Shown here: in pieces, positions 35,067 through 42,434 of the stretch
How the letters are laid out: the number at the start of each line of letters is the position of its first letter
Position numbering within the stretch: the stretch's first letter is position 1
From: JABFXX01 sp036489755
GTDB taxonomy: Bacteria > Myxococcota_A > Polyangia > Haliangiales > Haliangiaceae
Assembly: GCA_036489755.1 (NCBI GenBank)
Contig: DASXFD010000093.1
Span: 124,001-188,000 of the forward strand
Length of the DNA stretch: 64,000 nucleotides
Reading direction: 5' to 3'
Made by a program: the position numbers and the translations under genes
Notes under the pieces: generated by a model
The model's input: only the letters and a program-made list of their open reading frames with translations
Told to the model about the DNA's origin: nothing
Database searches by the model: none

Positions 35067-36152
35067 ATGCTCGAGCATCGGATCGCGAAGCTAGCGGCCG
35101 GCGCCGTCTTCATCCTGCTCGTGATCGGCGGCATGGTGAACCCGACCGGGTCGAGCCTCGCCTGCCCCGAGCCGACGATGGTCTGCCACGGCGCCCTGTT
35201 CCCGCCGATGGTCGGCGGCGTGTTTTACGAGCATGGCCACCGACTTGCCGCGATGACGGTCGGCTTGCTCCAGATCGCGCTGACGATCTTGCTCGTCACG
35301 CGGCGCAACGACCTCAAGCGGCTGTCGCTCGCGCTGCTCGGCCTCGAGCTGCTCGGCGTCGTGCTGCTCGCCTACGACTTCAAGCTCGGCATTTTGTCGG
35401 CCGGGGCGCTGTCGCTCGCGACCGCGTACTTCACCGTGATCGTCGTCGTCGCGTTCCGCAAGCACCTGCCCTTCGTCGGGCTCGGCCTGTTGCTGCTCGA
35501 TCTCGTGATCGCGCAAGGCACGCTCGGCGCGCTGACCGTGAAGTTCAAGCTGCCGTGGTTCGTGTCGACCGCGCACCTGCTGCTCGGCATGAGCTACTTC
35601 GCGGCGCTGATCTACACCGCGTTCCGCACGCGGCCCGAGCCGACCGCGGCCGAGCTCGCACGCCACGCCACGCTTCGCAGCGAGCTCGGCGCCACGCGTA
35701 CGTGGATCACGATCGCCTGCAGCGCCGTGTTCGTGCAGATCTTGCTCGGCGCGCTCGTGCGTCACCTCGGCGCGGCGATGGTGTGCCTCGGCATGCCGTC
35801 GTGCACGCGCTCCGGCGAGTGGTGGCCCGACGCCGGCGTGCAGCGGCTGCACATGATCCATCGCGGCTTCGGCATCGTCGTCGCGATCGTCACGACCATC
35901 GCGGCCGTGAAAGTCTACCGTCACGCGCGCAATTGGCCGGCGCTGCGCAAGCTCGCGATGTTTGCGCCCGTGCTCGTCGCCGCGCAGGTCGCGCTCGGCA
36001 TCTTCACCGTGCTCACGCTGCGCTCGGTGCCGGTCGCCGTCGGTCACTTCGCCGGCGCCGCGAGCCTGTGGGCGCTGTGGATGTCGGCGTGGTTGATGAC
36101 GCGCGAGCGCCACGCCGCGGCGGCCGCCGATGAGGAGCTCGTCGCGGCATGA
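35067..36152 (+). CDS. ctaA: Heme A synthase (COX15/CtaA family)
   Basis: Heme A synthase converts heme O to heme A in the inner membrane for aa3-type cytochrome oxidase. The 361-residue protein has about eight membrane helices and the four family His residues in two repeated pairs: FYEHGHRLAAMTVG, VSTAHLLLGMSY, LHMIHRGFGIVVA and AVGHFAGAASL. A Cys pair is present in each extracytoplasmic loop (ACPEPTMVCHG; VCLGMPSCTR), as in CtaA from Bacillus. ATG 35067 is preferred because the first helix follows. ATG 35001 is a weaker alternative. It overlaps ctaB by 4 nt (ATGA). No cox structural genes lie in the window. Confidence 0.92.
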   Translation: MLEHRIAKLAAGAVFILLVIGGMVNPTGSSLACPEPTMVCHGALFPPMVGGVFYEHGHRLAAMTVGLLQIALTILLVTRRNDLKRLSLALLGLELLGVVLLAYDFKLGILSAGALSLATAYFTVIVVVAFRKHLPFVGLGLLLLDLVIAQGTLGALTVKFKLPWFVSTAHLLLGMSYFAALIYTAFRTRPEPTAAELARHATLRSELGATRTWITIACSAVFVQILLGALVRHLGAAMVCLGMPSCTRSGEWWPDAGVQRLHMIHRGFGIVVAIVTTIAAVKVYRHARNWPALRKLAMFAPVLVAAQVALGIFTVLTLRSVPVAVGHFAGAASLWALWMSAWLMTRERHAAAAADEELVAA

Positions 36153-37009
36153 CGTCGCGCGCGCTCGCTCACAAGACGATGGACGTCGTCGCGCTGGTCA
36201 AGCCGCGCATCATGGCGATGGCCGTGCTCACCGCGGCGGGCGCGATGACGCTCGCGCCGGTGCACATCTCGCTCGTACGCGCGCTGTTGCTCGTCATCGG
36301 CGTCGGGCTGATCGTCGGCGCCGCGAACACGCTCAACATGTGGCTCGAGCGCGACGTCGACTGCTTGATGTCGCGCACGAAGCATCGCCCGCTGCCCGAC
36401 CAACGGCTCATGCCGCACACGGCGCTCGTCGCCGGCGCGCTCGAAGGCGCGATCTCGCTGCCGGTGCTCGCCGTGGTCGGCATCGTGCCCGCCGGGCTCG
36501 GCCTGGTCGCGCTCCTGCTCTACGTCGGTGTGTACACGCCGATGAAGCAGCGCACGCACCACGCCGCATGGATCGGCTCGGTGCCGGGCGCGATGCCCGC
36601 GCTGATGGGCTGGACGGCCGCGACCGGCCACATCGATCTCGCCGGGCTCGCCGTGTTCGGCGTGCTGTTCTTCTGGCAGATCCCACACACGCACGCGATC
36701 GGCATCTATCGCCAGCGCGAATACGACGCGGCCGGCATGAAGACTCTGTCGTCGGCAAAGGGCCCGACGGCGTCGCGCCGCGCGATCCGCTTCTACTTGC
36801 TCGTGCAGGTCGCGATCAGCTTCGTGCCGTGGCTGCTCGGCGTCGCCGGCTTGCCGTACGTCATCGCCGCGACCGCGCTCGGCGCGATGGTGCTCGTGCA
36901 AGGCCTGCGCGGCGACGGCAGCGCGAAGTGGGCGCGCGAAGTGTTCCTCGCATCGATCGTGTACATGCCGATCTTGTTTGCGGTGATGGTCGTGTCGGGG
37001 CGCGCGTGA
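36149..37009 (+). CDS. ctaB: Protoheme IX farnesyltransferase (heme O synthase)
   Basis: This UbiA-superfamily enzyme adds farnesyl to heme B to give heme O, the substrate of CtaA. The 286-residue protein has nine or so membrane helices. The first Asp-rich motif reads NMWLERDVDCLMSRTKHRPL, and the second region is represented by IYRQREYDAAGMKTL. Both are standard for CtaB/CyoE. Its ATG overlaps the ctaA stop, and its own stop overlaps the next GTG, so ctaA-ctaB-DUF420 form one translationally coupled unit. Confidence 0.93.
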   Translation: MTSRALAHKTMDVVALVKPRIMAMAVLTAAGAMTLAPVHISLVRALLLVIGVGLIVGAANTLNMWLERDVDCLMSRTKHRPLPDQRLMPHTALVAGALEGAISLPVLAVVGIVPAGLGLVALLLYVGVYTPMKQRTHHAAWIGSVPGAMPALMGWTAATGHIDLAGLAVFGVLFFWQIPHTHAIGIYRQREYDAAGMKTLSSAKGPTASRRAIRFYLLVQVAISFVPWLLGVAGLPYVIAATALGAMVLVQGLRGDGSAKWAREVFLASIVYMPILFAVMVVSGRA

Positions 37010-37443
37010 CCTACGCGCAAATCCATCCGGCGATCAACGCCGCGCTGAACCTCACCTGCTTCGTCTTTCTCGTGATGGGCCGCATGGCGATCGCGCGCGG
37101 CGATCGGGCCACGCACAAGCGCCGCATGCTCGCCGCGTTCTACACATCCGCGGTGTTCCTCGTCTCGTATGTGATCCGGTTCGCGACGACCGGTCCGCAC
37201 AAGTATCCCGGCCACGGTTGGGATCGCGACTTCTATCTCGTCCTGTTGTTCTCGCACATGGTGCTCGCGGTCGTGCTCGTGCCGCTCGTGATCGGCGCGC
37301 TGCGCCGCGCGCTTCGCGGCGACTATCCGGCTCACCTGCGCATCGTGAAGTTCACGTGGCCGATCTGGGCGTACGTCTCGGTGACCGGCGTGGTCGTGTA
37401 CTTGATGCTGTATCACCTCGCGCCGGCGCTGCACCCCGCGTAG
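37006..37443 (+). CDS. DUF420 (YozB/CtaM-like) membrane protein
   Basis: This 145-residue protein has four hydrophobic helices and the DUF420 signature: ALNLTCFVFLVMGRMAIARG, then THKRRMLAAFYTSAVFLVSY, and a later HMVLAVVLVPLVIGALRRA. The DUF420 family contains CtaM/YozB-type proteins implicated in assembly of aa3 oxidase, which agrees with its position behind ctaA and ctaB. It starts at GTG 37006 (GTGA overlap). Conserved His residues (HPAIN, THKRR, FSHMV, YHLAP) could bind metal or heme, which is speculation. Confidence 0.87.
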   Translation: MTYAQIHPAINAALNLTCFVFLVMGRMAIARGDRATHKRRMLAAFYTSAVFLVSYVIRFATTGPHKYPGHGWDRDFYLVLLFSHMVLAVVLVPLVIGALRRALRGDYPAHLRIVKFTWPIWAYVSVTGVVVYLMLYHLAPALHPA

Positions 37444-37456
37444 CGCGCGCACAGCC

Positions 37457-38167
37457 TCACTCGGTGCCGCGCGGAGTCTCGAACGCACCGATGCGACCGT
37501 GCTTGCGCCACCCGACGGCGAGCAGCCACGTCTTCGGAAACCACACGATCAACGACGCGTAGCTCGGCGGCGGTCGAAACGCGGTGTAACGGTGCTGGAG
37601 CTCTTTCCAGCCGCCGAACGACACGCCGCTCGAGAACGGGTCGATCGCCCAACGACGCTCGCGATCCTCGCCGTGTCGGCGCCAGTTGTTGAGCACGTAC
37701 GCCACGCAGTTCCGGACTTGACGCGGCGACGTCAAGACCGTCGCGTGATAGCGGTCCGCGAACACCGTGCCGCGCTGTCGGAGCGCGCGGTTGATCGTGC
37801 GCGCCGCGGAGACCAGGAAGCTCTGCATGCCGCGACCGAGCGCCGCCTGGCCCACCGCCTCGACGATCAGGTGGAGGTGCGTGCGCTGGATGCTGAGGTG
37901 CACGATGCGAACGTCTTCGTGCTTTGCGACCGTGATCGTTGCGTCACGGATCGCCGCGTATAGCTCGCGGCGCCGCAGGCTATGAATGCGGGGCACCACG
38001 CGCGTGACGACGTGCAGCGGCTGACTCGCCCGAAACAGCATGCGCTTCTTGTGACGTTCGCTCGCGCGCACGCGCGATTTGGGCCGGCCCGCACCAACGC
38101 GGTGGCCGCCGCGATGCTGACCGTTCCGATCGAGACGCCGGAGGTCGAGCTCGGCTTGCTTCCCCAC
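37457..38167 (-). CDS. REP-associated Y1 transposase-type protein (RAYT)
   Basis: This 236-residue protein belongs to the IS200/REP-associated tyrosine transposase family. A basic Gly-rich start (HRGGHRVGAGRPKS) precedes the HUH motif RTHLHLIVEA, and a downstream helix carries the candidate nucleophile in VAYVLNNWRRHG. Such proteins usually act on short palindromic REP sequences and behave as domesticated single-copy genes, not as mobile elements. No obvious flanking REP pairs were recognised, although palindromic sequence lies at 38425-38476. GTG 38167 is the natural start and has the most complete promoter in the window (TTGACG-17-TACCGT). Confidence 0.8.
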   Translation of the reverse strand: MGKQAELDLRRLDRNGQHRGGHRVGAGRPKSRVRASERHKKRMLFRASQPLHVVTRVVPRIHSLRRRELYAAIRDATITVAKHEDVRIVHLSIQRTHLHLIVEAVGQAALGRGMQSFLVSAARTINRALRQRGTVFADRYHATVLTSPRQVRNCVAYVLNNWRRHGEDRERRWAIDPFSSGVSFGGWKELQHRYTAFRPPPSYASLIVWFPKTWLLAVGWRKHGRIGAFETPRGTE

Positions 38168-38173
38168 AACGGC

Positions 38174-38202
38174 ACGGTAGCCCAAGCCTGTTATGTCGTC
38201 AA
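38174..38202 (-). promoter_or_regulatory. Complete -35/-10 promoter of the RAYT gene
   Basis: The minus strand carries TTGACG (38202-38197), a 17-nt spacer and TACCGT (38179-38174), ending 6 nt before GTG 38167. Spacing is ideal for sigma70, and transcription should begin at or beside the start codon. Confidence 0.65.
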
Positions 38203-38424
38203 TTGATTTCGCCGACTTTATTACAAATCGAGTGCAATGGTCGATCGCACGTGCTCGGTAAGCACGGACCCGCGAAGCGTAGGAGCTTGGAGCTTGGGGT
38301 GCTTGGTCCACGGACATGCCTGACACTCGGGTACGCGAGCCCCAGGACATCCTTGTCACCGGGTCGCGCGACCGCGAGATACAGGCCGTGCAGATCGCGA
38401 AGCGGCGCGCTCACCGGTTGTGAC

Positions 38425-38476
38425 CGGCCGCGTAGCACCGCTGCGGCGCGCTCGTCGAGATCTCGAGACGCGGCCG
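38425..38476. repeat. Inverted repeat pair near the RAYT gene
   Basis: The arms CGGCCGCGT (38425-38433) and ACGCGGCCG (38468-38476) are perfect complements 34 nt apart, with the palindrome TCGAGATCTCGA inside. It could be a REP-like target of the neighbouring RAYT protein, but only one copy was noticed here. Confidence 0.35.
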
Positions 38477-38654
38477 CTCACACGGTGACCGCGCTTACCC
38501 ATGCGCGCGCGCACCAAGATCGATTTCCTTTTTCGGTTGGCAGAGGCAGGCGCGTGGGTCGCCGCCGGTGCGCGGACACAGAACGATTCGTTCGAAGAGC
38601 CCCATGAGGTTCGCGCTGGGCTGCAGATCGCGAGCCACCGCGTTCATCGGACTC

Positions 38655-39200
38655 CTAGCGGCGCAGTCGGTACACGACTTCGTGGTCGTCGACGCGATCG
38701 GACGTCATCCCGAGCTTCTCGAGCACGCGGCGCGAGCGGGCGTGGGCGACGTTCGTCGACGCCCAGATCTCGACGAGCTCGTGCTCGGTGGACGCCCAGT
38801 CGATCGCCGCGGTAGCAGCCTCGACCGCAATCCCGCGGCCCCAATGCGCGCGCGCGATCGCATACCCGATCATCGCGCTGCGCTTTGTCCCATCGACGTC
38901 GAAGTTGACGGTGCCGATCACTCGATCCGCTAGCACGACCGCGAACGTCGGCAGCGTGTCCCAAGGCTCGGTCATGTTGACGTGGACGAACGCCTCGGCG
39001 TCGGCTCGCGTGAATGGCTGCGGGATGTGAGGCAAGAACCGCGCAAATTCGGGGTCGTCGCGATATGCGAGTGAGTCCTCGACGTCGGTGGCGCGGAACG
39101 CGCGCAGTAGCAATCGTGCGGTCCTGATCTCGAGCTCGCGACCCAAGGTCAGCGACTCGCCCGCTCGTACGCCAGGCCCCACCGGATGCCGCGATCGCAC
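38655..39200 (-). CDS. GNAT acetyltransferase, RimJ/RimL type
   Basis: This protein has the RimJ-like start IRTARLLLRAFRATDVE and strands VIGTVNFDVDGTKRSAMIGY, then the acetyl-CoA loop in ARAHWGRGIAVEAATAAIDW and a C-terminal RRVLEKLGMTSD. It could acetylate a ribosomal protein N-terminus or a small molecule. The start is uncertain. The frame runs from 39200, giving 181 residues, but that overlaps the end of ppx. TTG 39146, just past the ppx stop, gives the family-like 163 residues. It appears to be the second gene of a ppx operon. Confidence 0.8.
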   Translation of the reverse strand: MRSRHPVGPGVRAGESLTLGRELEIRTARLLLRAFRATDVEDSLAYRDDPEFARFLPHIPQPFTRADAEAFVHVNMTEPWDTLPTFAVVLADRVIGTVNFDVDGTKRSAMIGYAIARAHWGRGIAVEAATAAIDWASTEHELVEIWASTNVAHARSRRVLEKLGMTSDRVDDHEVVYRLRR

Positions 39201-40048
39201 GCGATCATCACCGCCGCTTGCATGCGCGCGAGCGCGCTCGCGTAGATCGCGATGCCGGCCGCGATCACGTCGGCGCGCTGGGGCTCGACGCCCGCGGTCG
39301 CGCGGCGCTCGGCAGTCGTCATCGCGAGCATGCGCGCGCGCAGCTCCGTGATCTGCGATGGCGGCAGATGCAAGCCGGTGACCTTATCGGGATCGTACGC
39401 GCGGAGGCCGAGCGCGATCGCGGCGATCGTGGTCGCAGTGCCCGCGGTGCCGACGAGCGGCACGCCTGTCGGCAGATCGAGCTTCGCGAGGTGCGTCGCA
39501 ATGTCGGCGTCGAGCGCGGTGATCTCGGAGGCGGTCGGCGGATCGTGCGCGAGGTGACGCTCGGTGAGCCGCACCGCGCCGATCGGCACACTGACCGCCG
39601 ACACGACGCGCGCGCCATCGGTCGCGATGAATTCGGTCGAGCCGCCGCCCACGTCGACCACGACGTAGGGCTTGCCGGCGAGCTCGGTCAGCGAGTGCGC
39701 GACCGAGACGAACGCGAGCTCGGCTTCGCGCTCGCCGCCGATGACCTCGATCGGCGCGCCGAGGATGTGCTGTGCGGGCTCGGTGAAGGCGCGGCCGTTC
39801 TTCGCTTCGCGCAGCGCTTGGGTCGCGATCACCGACGGCGCGGTCACGCCGTGGTCGTCCATCACGCGGCGATATTCACGGCAGATGTCGAGGCTCTTCG
39901 CGATCGCGTCGTCGGCGAGGTTGCCGCTCGCGTCGAGCCCTTTACCGAGCCGGCCGAACCGGCACAGGTCGACGATGCGCTTCGCGTGGTCATCGACGAT
40001 CAACAGAAGGAGCGTGTTCGTGCCGATGTCGATGACTGCGGTGCTCAC
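39149..40048 (-). CDS. ppx: Exopolyphosphatase/pppGpp phosphatase (Ppx/GppA)
   Basis: This ASKHA-fold phosphatase hydrolyses terminal phosphate of polyphosphate or pppGpp. The 299-residue protein has the phosphate-1 motif AVIDIGTNTLLLLIV at the N-terminus, a second ALREAKNGRAF region and the phosphate-2 motif VVVDVGGGSTEFI, then GTAGTATTIAAIALG. It is the short single-module form lacking the C-terminal HD domain of E. coli Ppx. GTG 40048 is strongly supported by a TATGAT hexamer 6 nt upstream. It may work with the PPK2 and CHAD proteins at 15.8-17.8 kb. Confidence 0.92.
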   Translation of the reverse strand: MSTAVIDIGTNTLLLLIVDDHAKRIVDLCRFGRLGKGLDASGNLADDAIAKSLDICREYRRVMDDHGVTAPSVIATQALREAKNGRAFTEPAQHILGAPIEVIGGEREAELAFVSVAHSLTELAGKPYVVVDVGGGSTEFIATDGARVVSAVSVPIGAVRLTERHLAHDPPTASEITALDADIATHLAKLDLPTGVPLVGTAGTATTIAAIALGLRAYDPDKVTGLHLPPSQITELRARMLAMTTAERRATAGVEPQRADVIAAGIAIYASALARMQAAVMIACDRGIRWGLAYERASR

Positions 40049-40054
40049 CGGCGC

Positions 40055-40060
40055 ATCATA
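40055..40060 (-). promoter_or_regulatory. TATGAT -10 hexamer of ppx
   Basis: A five-of-six match to TATAAT, 6 nt before GTG 40048. It decides the ppx start. Confidence 0.55.
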
Positions 40061-40088
40061 GGCGCGGCGGTTGCACCGCGCTCGGGTC

Positions 40089-40235
40089 ATGGCTACTCAC
40101 ACGTCATCCGTTCGCCGTAATGTCCGCAAGGTCGCCCGTGCCGCGCGCAAGCGCACGGTCACGAAGCTCAAGCGCGCGCGCACCGCCGTCACCAAGCAGA
40201 CGAACAAAGTGAAACGCGCGGTCAGTCGTCACTGA
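40089..40235 (+). CDS. 48-residue highly basic protein
   Basis: This small gene was found by reading the sequence by eye. ATG 40089 opens a frame ending at TGA 40233. The product has 18 Lys/Arg in 48 residues with repeating Lys/Arg-Ala/Thr/Val spacing (KVARAARKRTVTKLKRARTA), like the tails of histone H1/HC1-type bacterial DNA-binding proteins. No acidic residue occurs, which is unlikely for a chance frame. A nucleic-acid-binding role is plausible. It sits between the divergent ppx and an SDR gene that has its own -10-like hexamer overlapping the intergenic gap. Nothing shows that it is expressed. Confidence 0.5.
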   Translation: MATHTSSVRRNVRKVARAARKRTVTKLKRARTAVTKQTNKVKRAVSRH

Positions 40236-40237
40236 GC

Positions 40238-40243
40238 TATGCT
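40238..40243 (+). promoter_or_regulatory. TATGCT -10-like hexamer of the SDR gene
   Basis: TATGCT begins 3 nt after the small basic gene's stop and ends 6 nt before GTG 40250. Confidence 0.45.
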
Positions 40244-40249
40244 GCGCCC

Positions 40250-41041
40250 GTGAAAAATCTCGTCATCGTCATCACGGGTGCATCGGCGGGGATCGGCGCG
40301 GCGCTCGCCGTCGAAGCTCACAAGCGCGGCGCGAAGGGCATCGTGCTCGCCGCGCGTGATGAAGCGGCGCTGGCCGCGCTCGCCGGCAAGCTCGGCCCGA
40401 CCGCGCTGGCCGTGCCGACCGACGTCACCAAGCGCGCCGATCTCGATCGGTTGCGCGATCGCGCGGTCGCGCACTTCGGTCAGCTCGACGTGCTCGTCAA
40501 CAACGCGGGCCGCGGCATCACGCGCAGTGTCTCCGAGCTCACCGACGCCGACGTCGACGACATGATCGCGATCAACGTCAAGTCGGTGCTGTACGGCATC
40601 CAGGCCGTGCTCCCGTACTTCAAGGAAAAGCAACACGGGCAGATCGTCACGATCTCGTCGGGGCTCGCGCGGTTTCCGTTCGCGGCGGCGCGCAGCGCGT
40701 ACAGCGCGTCGAAAGCCGCGGTGAACTTGTTGATGGGCAGCCTGCGCATGGAGTTGCGCGCGAGCTATCCGAACATCCGCTGCACGACGGTGATGCCCGG
40801 CGTGGTCGCGACCGATTTCGGCAAGAAGGCGCTGCACGGTGGCGCCGACAGCCGGTCGTTCCCGGGCGCGCAGCCGGTCGAGGAGGTCGCGGAGGTGATC
40901 GCGAACGCGATCGAAAAGCCGGTCGCCGAGTGCTACACGCGGCCGCAGATGCGCGAGCTCGCCGCGGCGTACTTCAGCGCCGAGGACGTCGGCGCGCTCG
41001 AAAGCAAGCCGCCGTTCTTCGCCGCGCTACCGACGCGCTGA
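40250..41041 (+). CDS. Short-chain dehydrogenase/reductase
   Basis: This 263-residue classical SDR has the NAD(P)-binding TGASAGIGAALAVEAHK, the DVTKRADL strand end, NNAGRGI, the catalytic Ser in TISSGLA and the YSASKAA catalytic Tyr-Lys. A C-terminal VMPGVVATDFGKKA is typical. The Arg/Lys pattern after the first strand (AARDEAAL) is of the NADP-preferring type, tentatively. The substrate is unknown. It starts at GTG 40250, fixed by the TATGCT hexamer 6 nt upstream. It converges with a 2-nt gap on the lipoprotein gene. Confidence 0.9.
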   Translation: MKNLVIVITGASAGIGAALAVEAHKRGAKGIVLAARDEAALAALAGKLGPTALAVPTDVTKRADLDRLRDRAVAHFGQLDVLVNNAGRGITRSVSELTDADVDDMIAINVKSVLYGIQAVLPYFKEKQHGQIVTISSGLARFPFAAARSAYSASKAAVNLLMGSLRMELRASYPNIRCTTVMPGVVATDFGKKALHGGADSRSFPGAQPVEEVAEVIANAIEKPVAECYTRPQMRELAAAYFSAEDVGALESKPPFFAALPTR

Positions 41042-41043
41042 CG

Positions 41044-41592
41044 CTACGGCAGGTGAACGCGGCCCTGGGCGCCGCCGCTCGCGTGGCAGCCGCTCGCATT
41101 GCAGCCGGCCTGCGCCTCGGTGATCTGCGCGGTCATCATCTGGATGTTCGGGCACGAGCTCACGTAGATCGTGATCGGAAACTCCATCGCGAATGCCGAA
41201 TCGAAGTTGCCGTCGCTCTGCGAGACCACGTCGTAGCTGTAGCCGAACGCATCGATCGCCGTGATCGTCGCGCCGCTCACCGGCGTCGTGCCGCTCGCGT
41301 CGGTGTACAGCGTGCCCGCGATCGTGAAGCCGTGGTTATGGCAGCTGTCCATGCAGTCCATGCCTTCGTTGTGATGGCCGTTATCGATGTCGCCGGTCGT
41401 GGTGTCCTGGTTGCGGCACGTGTACGCCGAGCCCGAGCCGGAGCCCATCGGGCCGTCGTGCTTGGCCGGCGCGTCGTGTGTCGCGAAGCGGCCGTCGCTC
41501 GTCGCGTGCGCGTCGGGCGTGTTGTTCGTCGCGAGCGGCGTCCCACATCCCCAACTCACCGCCAGTGCGACAGCGATGGGCCGCATCATCAT
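41044..41592 (-). CDS. Lipoprotein with His/Cys-rich putative cytochrome-like motifs
   Basis: This 182-residue predicted lipoprotein starts MMMRPIAVALAVSWGC. A Ser/Gly/Asp-rich spacer leads to a Cys/His-rich core. Near residue 80 is GMDCMDSCHNHG, and near the end is GCNASGCHASGG. Neither is a canonical CxxCH (they read CxxxCH and Cx4CH), so heme binding is uncertain. A beta-domain reminiscent of carboxypeptidase regulatory-like proteins lies between (TLYTDASGTTPVSGATITA). Three consecutive ATGs at 41592, 41589 and 41586 make the start ambiguous by two codons. A similar Cys/His arrangement is frequent in myxobacterial secreted proteins of unknown role. Confidence 0.6.
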   Translation of the reverse strand: MMMRPIAVALAVSWGCGTPLATNNTPDAHATSDGRFATHDAPAKHDGPMGSGSGSAYTCRNQDTTTGDIDNGHHNEGMDCMDSCHNHGFTIAGTLYTDASGTTPVSGATITAIDAFGYSYDVVSQSDGNFDSAFAMEFPITIYVSSCPNIQMMTAQITEAQAGCNASGCHASGGAQGRVHLP

Positions 41593-41619
41593 TTACAAAT
41601 ATCACGGAGCGGGGCGCGC

Positions 41620-42369
41620 TTACTCGATGATCTTCCTGACAGGTTCTTCGTCGATCACACTCCGCACCGCCTCCGGCGCTGCTGCGCGCCCGGCGTTCGC
41701 CGGGCTTTCGAGCGGGAGCCCGGCAGGTCCGCGACACTTCACCGTGCGCAGTGCGCCGGGGCCACGGCGCTTGTCCTTGATCACGCGCAGCGTGATCTCA
41801 TTTTTGTAACGAGTCGCTTCGGCGCGCATCGAGATCAGCGAGCCGAGCGATGCGGTCTCGGCAGACTTTTCGGTCAAGCACACGATGGCCGCGTCGTGCG
41901 TTTGCGCGAGCGTGACCAGTCGGCCCTGCACCGCTGTCGAGAGCTCGCCGGTGCCGAGCTCGAGCACTACGAGCCCGAACGCGCCCGAGCGCAAGAGTCG
42001 TTCGCAGCTGCGCGCCGCGATCGTTGCATCGGCGGCGCGCACCACGACGAGCGCCGCGAGATCGACGCCGCTCGCCGCGACGTCGGGCGGATAAAACGTG
42101 CCGGTCGGCGGCGCGAGCCACGCGACGGGCTCGCCTTGCAGCTGCGCTTCGACGACGAGCTCGGTCGCGGCGGTCAGCGTTGCAGTCGCGCCGCGGGCCG
42201 AGAGCTCGACGAGCCGGCCGCGAACCGCAGCGAGCCCCCACGCGGCGTCGACAGGCGCGGTCGCGAGCTCGTACTCGTCGAGCCGCACGACCTTTGCGCG
42301 GCCGTGAGCCGCCGCGGCGCTCCCGCGCGCGTTCGCCAAAAATCGCTCGAGATCGCTCGGCATGGACAT
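41620..42369 (-). CDS. imuA: ImuA, SOS mutasome component (RecA/SulA-like)
   Basis: ImuA works with ImuB and DnaE2 in SOS-induced mutagenic translesion synthesis. The 249-residue protein is a degenerate RecA-like fold: MSMPSDLERFLANARG, a RecA-type LVELSARGATATLTAATELV in place of a P-loop, and GAFGLVVLELG near residue 150. There is no Walker A, consistent with ImuA. Assignment is supported by the same-strand imuB at 45494-47017 and by shared SOS-box-like sequence at both starts. Starts at 42369 and 42363 are two codons apart. Unlike the usual adjacent operon, four plus-strand genes separate it from imuB, and no dnaE2 is in the window. Confidence 0.72.
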   Translation of the reverse strand: MSMPSDLERFLANARGSAAAAHGRAKVVRLDEYELATAPVDAAWGLAAVRGRLVELSARGATATLTAATELVVEAQLQGEPVAWLAPPTGTFYPPDVAASGVDLAALVVVRAADATIAARSCERLLRSGAFGLVVLELGTGELSTAVQGRLVTLAQTHDAAIVCLTEKSAETASLGSLISMRAEATRYKNEITLRVIKDKRRGPGALRTVKCRGPAGLPLESPANAGRAAAPEAVRSVIDEEPVRKIIE

Positions 42370-42377
42370 TCGTTCAG
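42362..42377 (-). promoter_or_regulatory. Candidate LexA/SOS box at the imuA start
   Basis: The minus strand reads CTGAACGAATGTCCAT, overlapping the ATG of imuA. It shares CTGAAC and the TG-C spacing with the imuB box (47017-47032) and agrees with most positions of the Myxococcus-type LexA consensus ending in GTTCAG. Confidence rests on the pair, not on either site alone. Confidence 0.45.
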
Positions 42378-42434
42378 TAGCACACCGGTCTGTCATGCGA
42401 CGAAACCCAGCGGAAACACACCACATGTCACGCT

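Larger units (their letters stand above)
38168..38654. other. 487-nt non-coding gap around the RAYT promoter
   Basis: The right-hand part shows no convincing gene in either strand. It holds the RAYT promoter at its left edge and two inverted structures: 9-bp arms CGGCCGCGT/ACGCGGCCG at 38425-38433 and 38468-38476, and a 12-bp palindrome TCGAGATCTCGA at 38455-38466. Near 38290-38310 the phrase CTTGG recurs three times (AGCTTGGAGCTTGGGGTGCTTGG). The stretch may be a degraded gene or REP-related sequence. This is among the longest non-coding regions in the window. Confidence 0.45.

Noticed and set aside
38203..38607. 134-codon open frame in the gap right of the RAYT gene
   Set aside because: No homology-like motif, no start signal. 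The low-complexity CTTGG repeats and palindromes argue against a gene.
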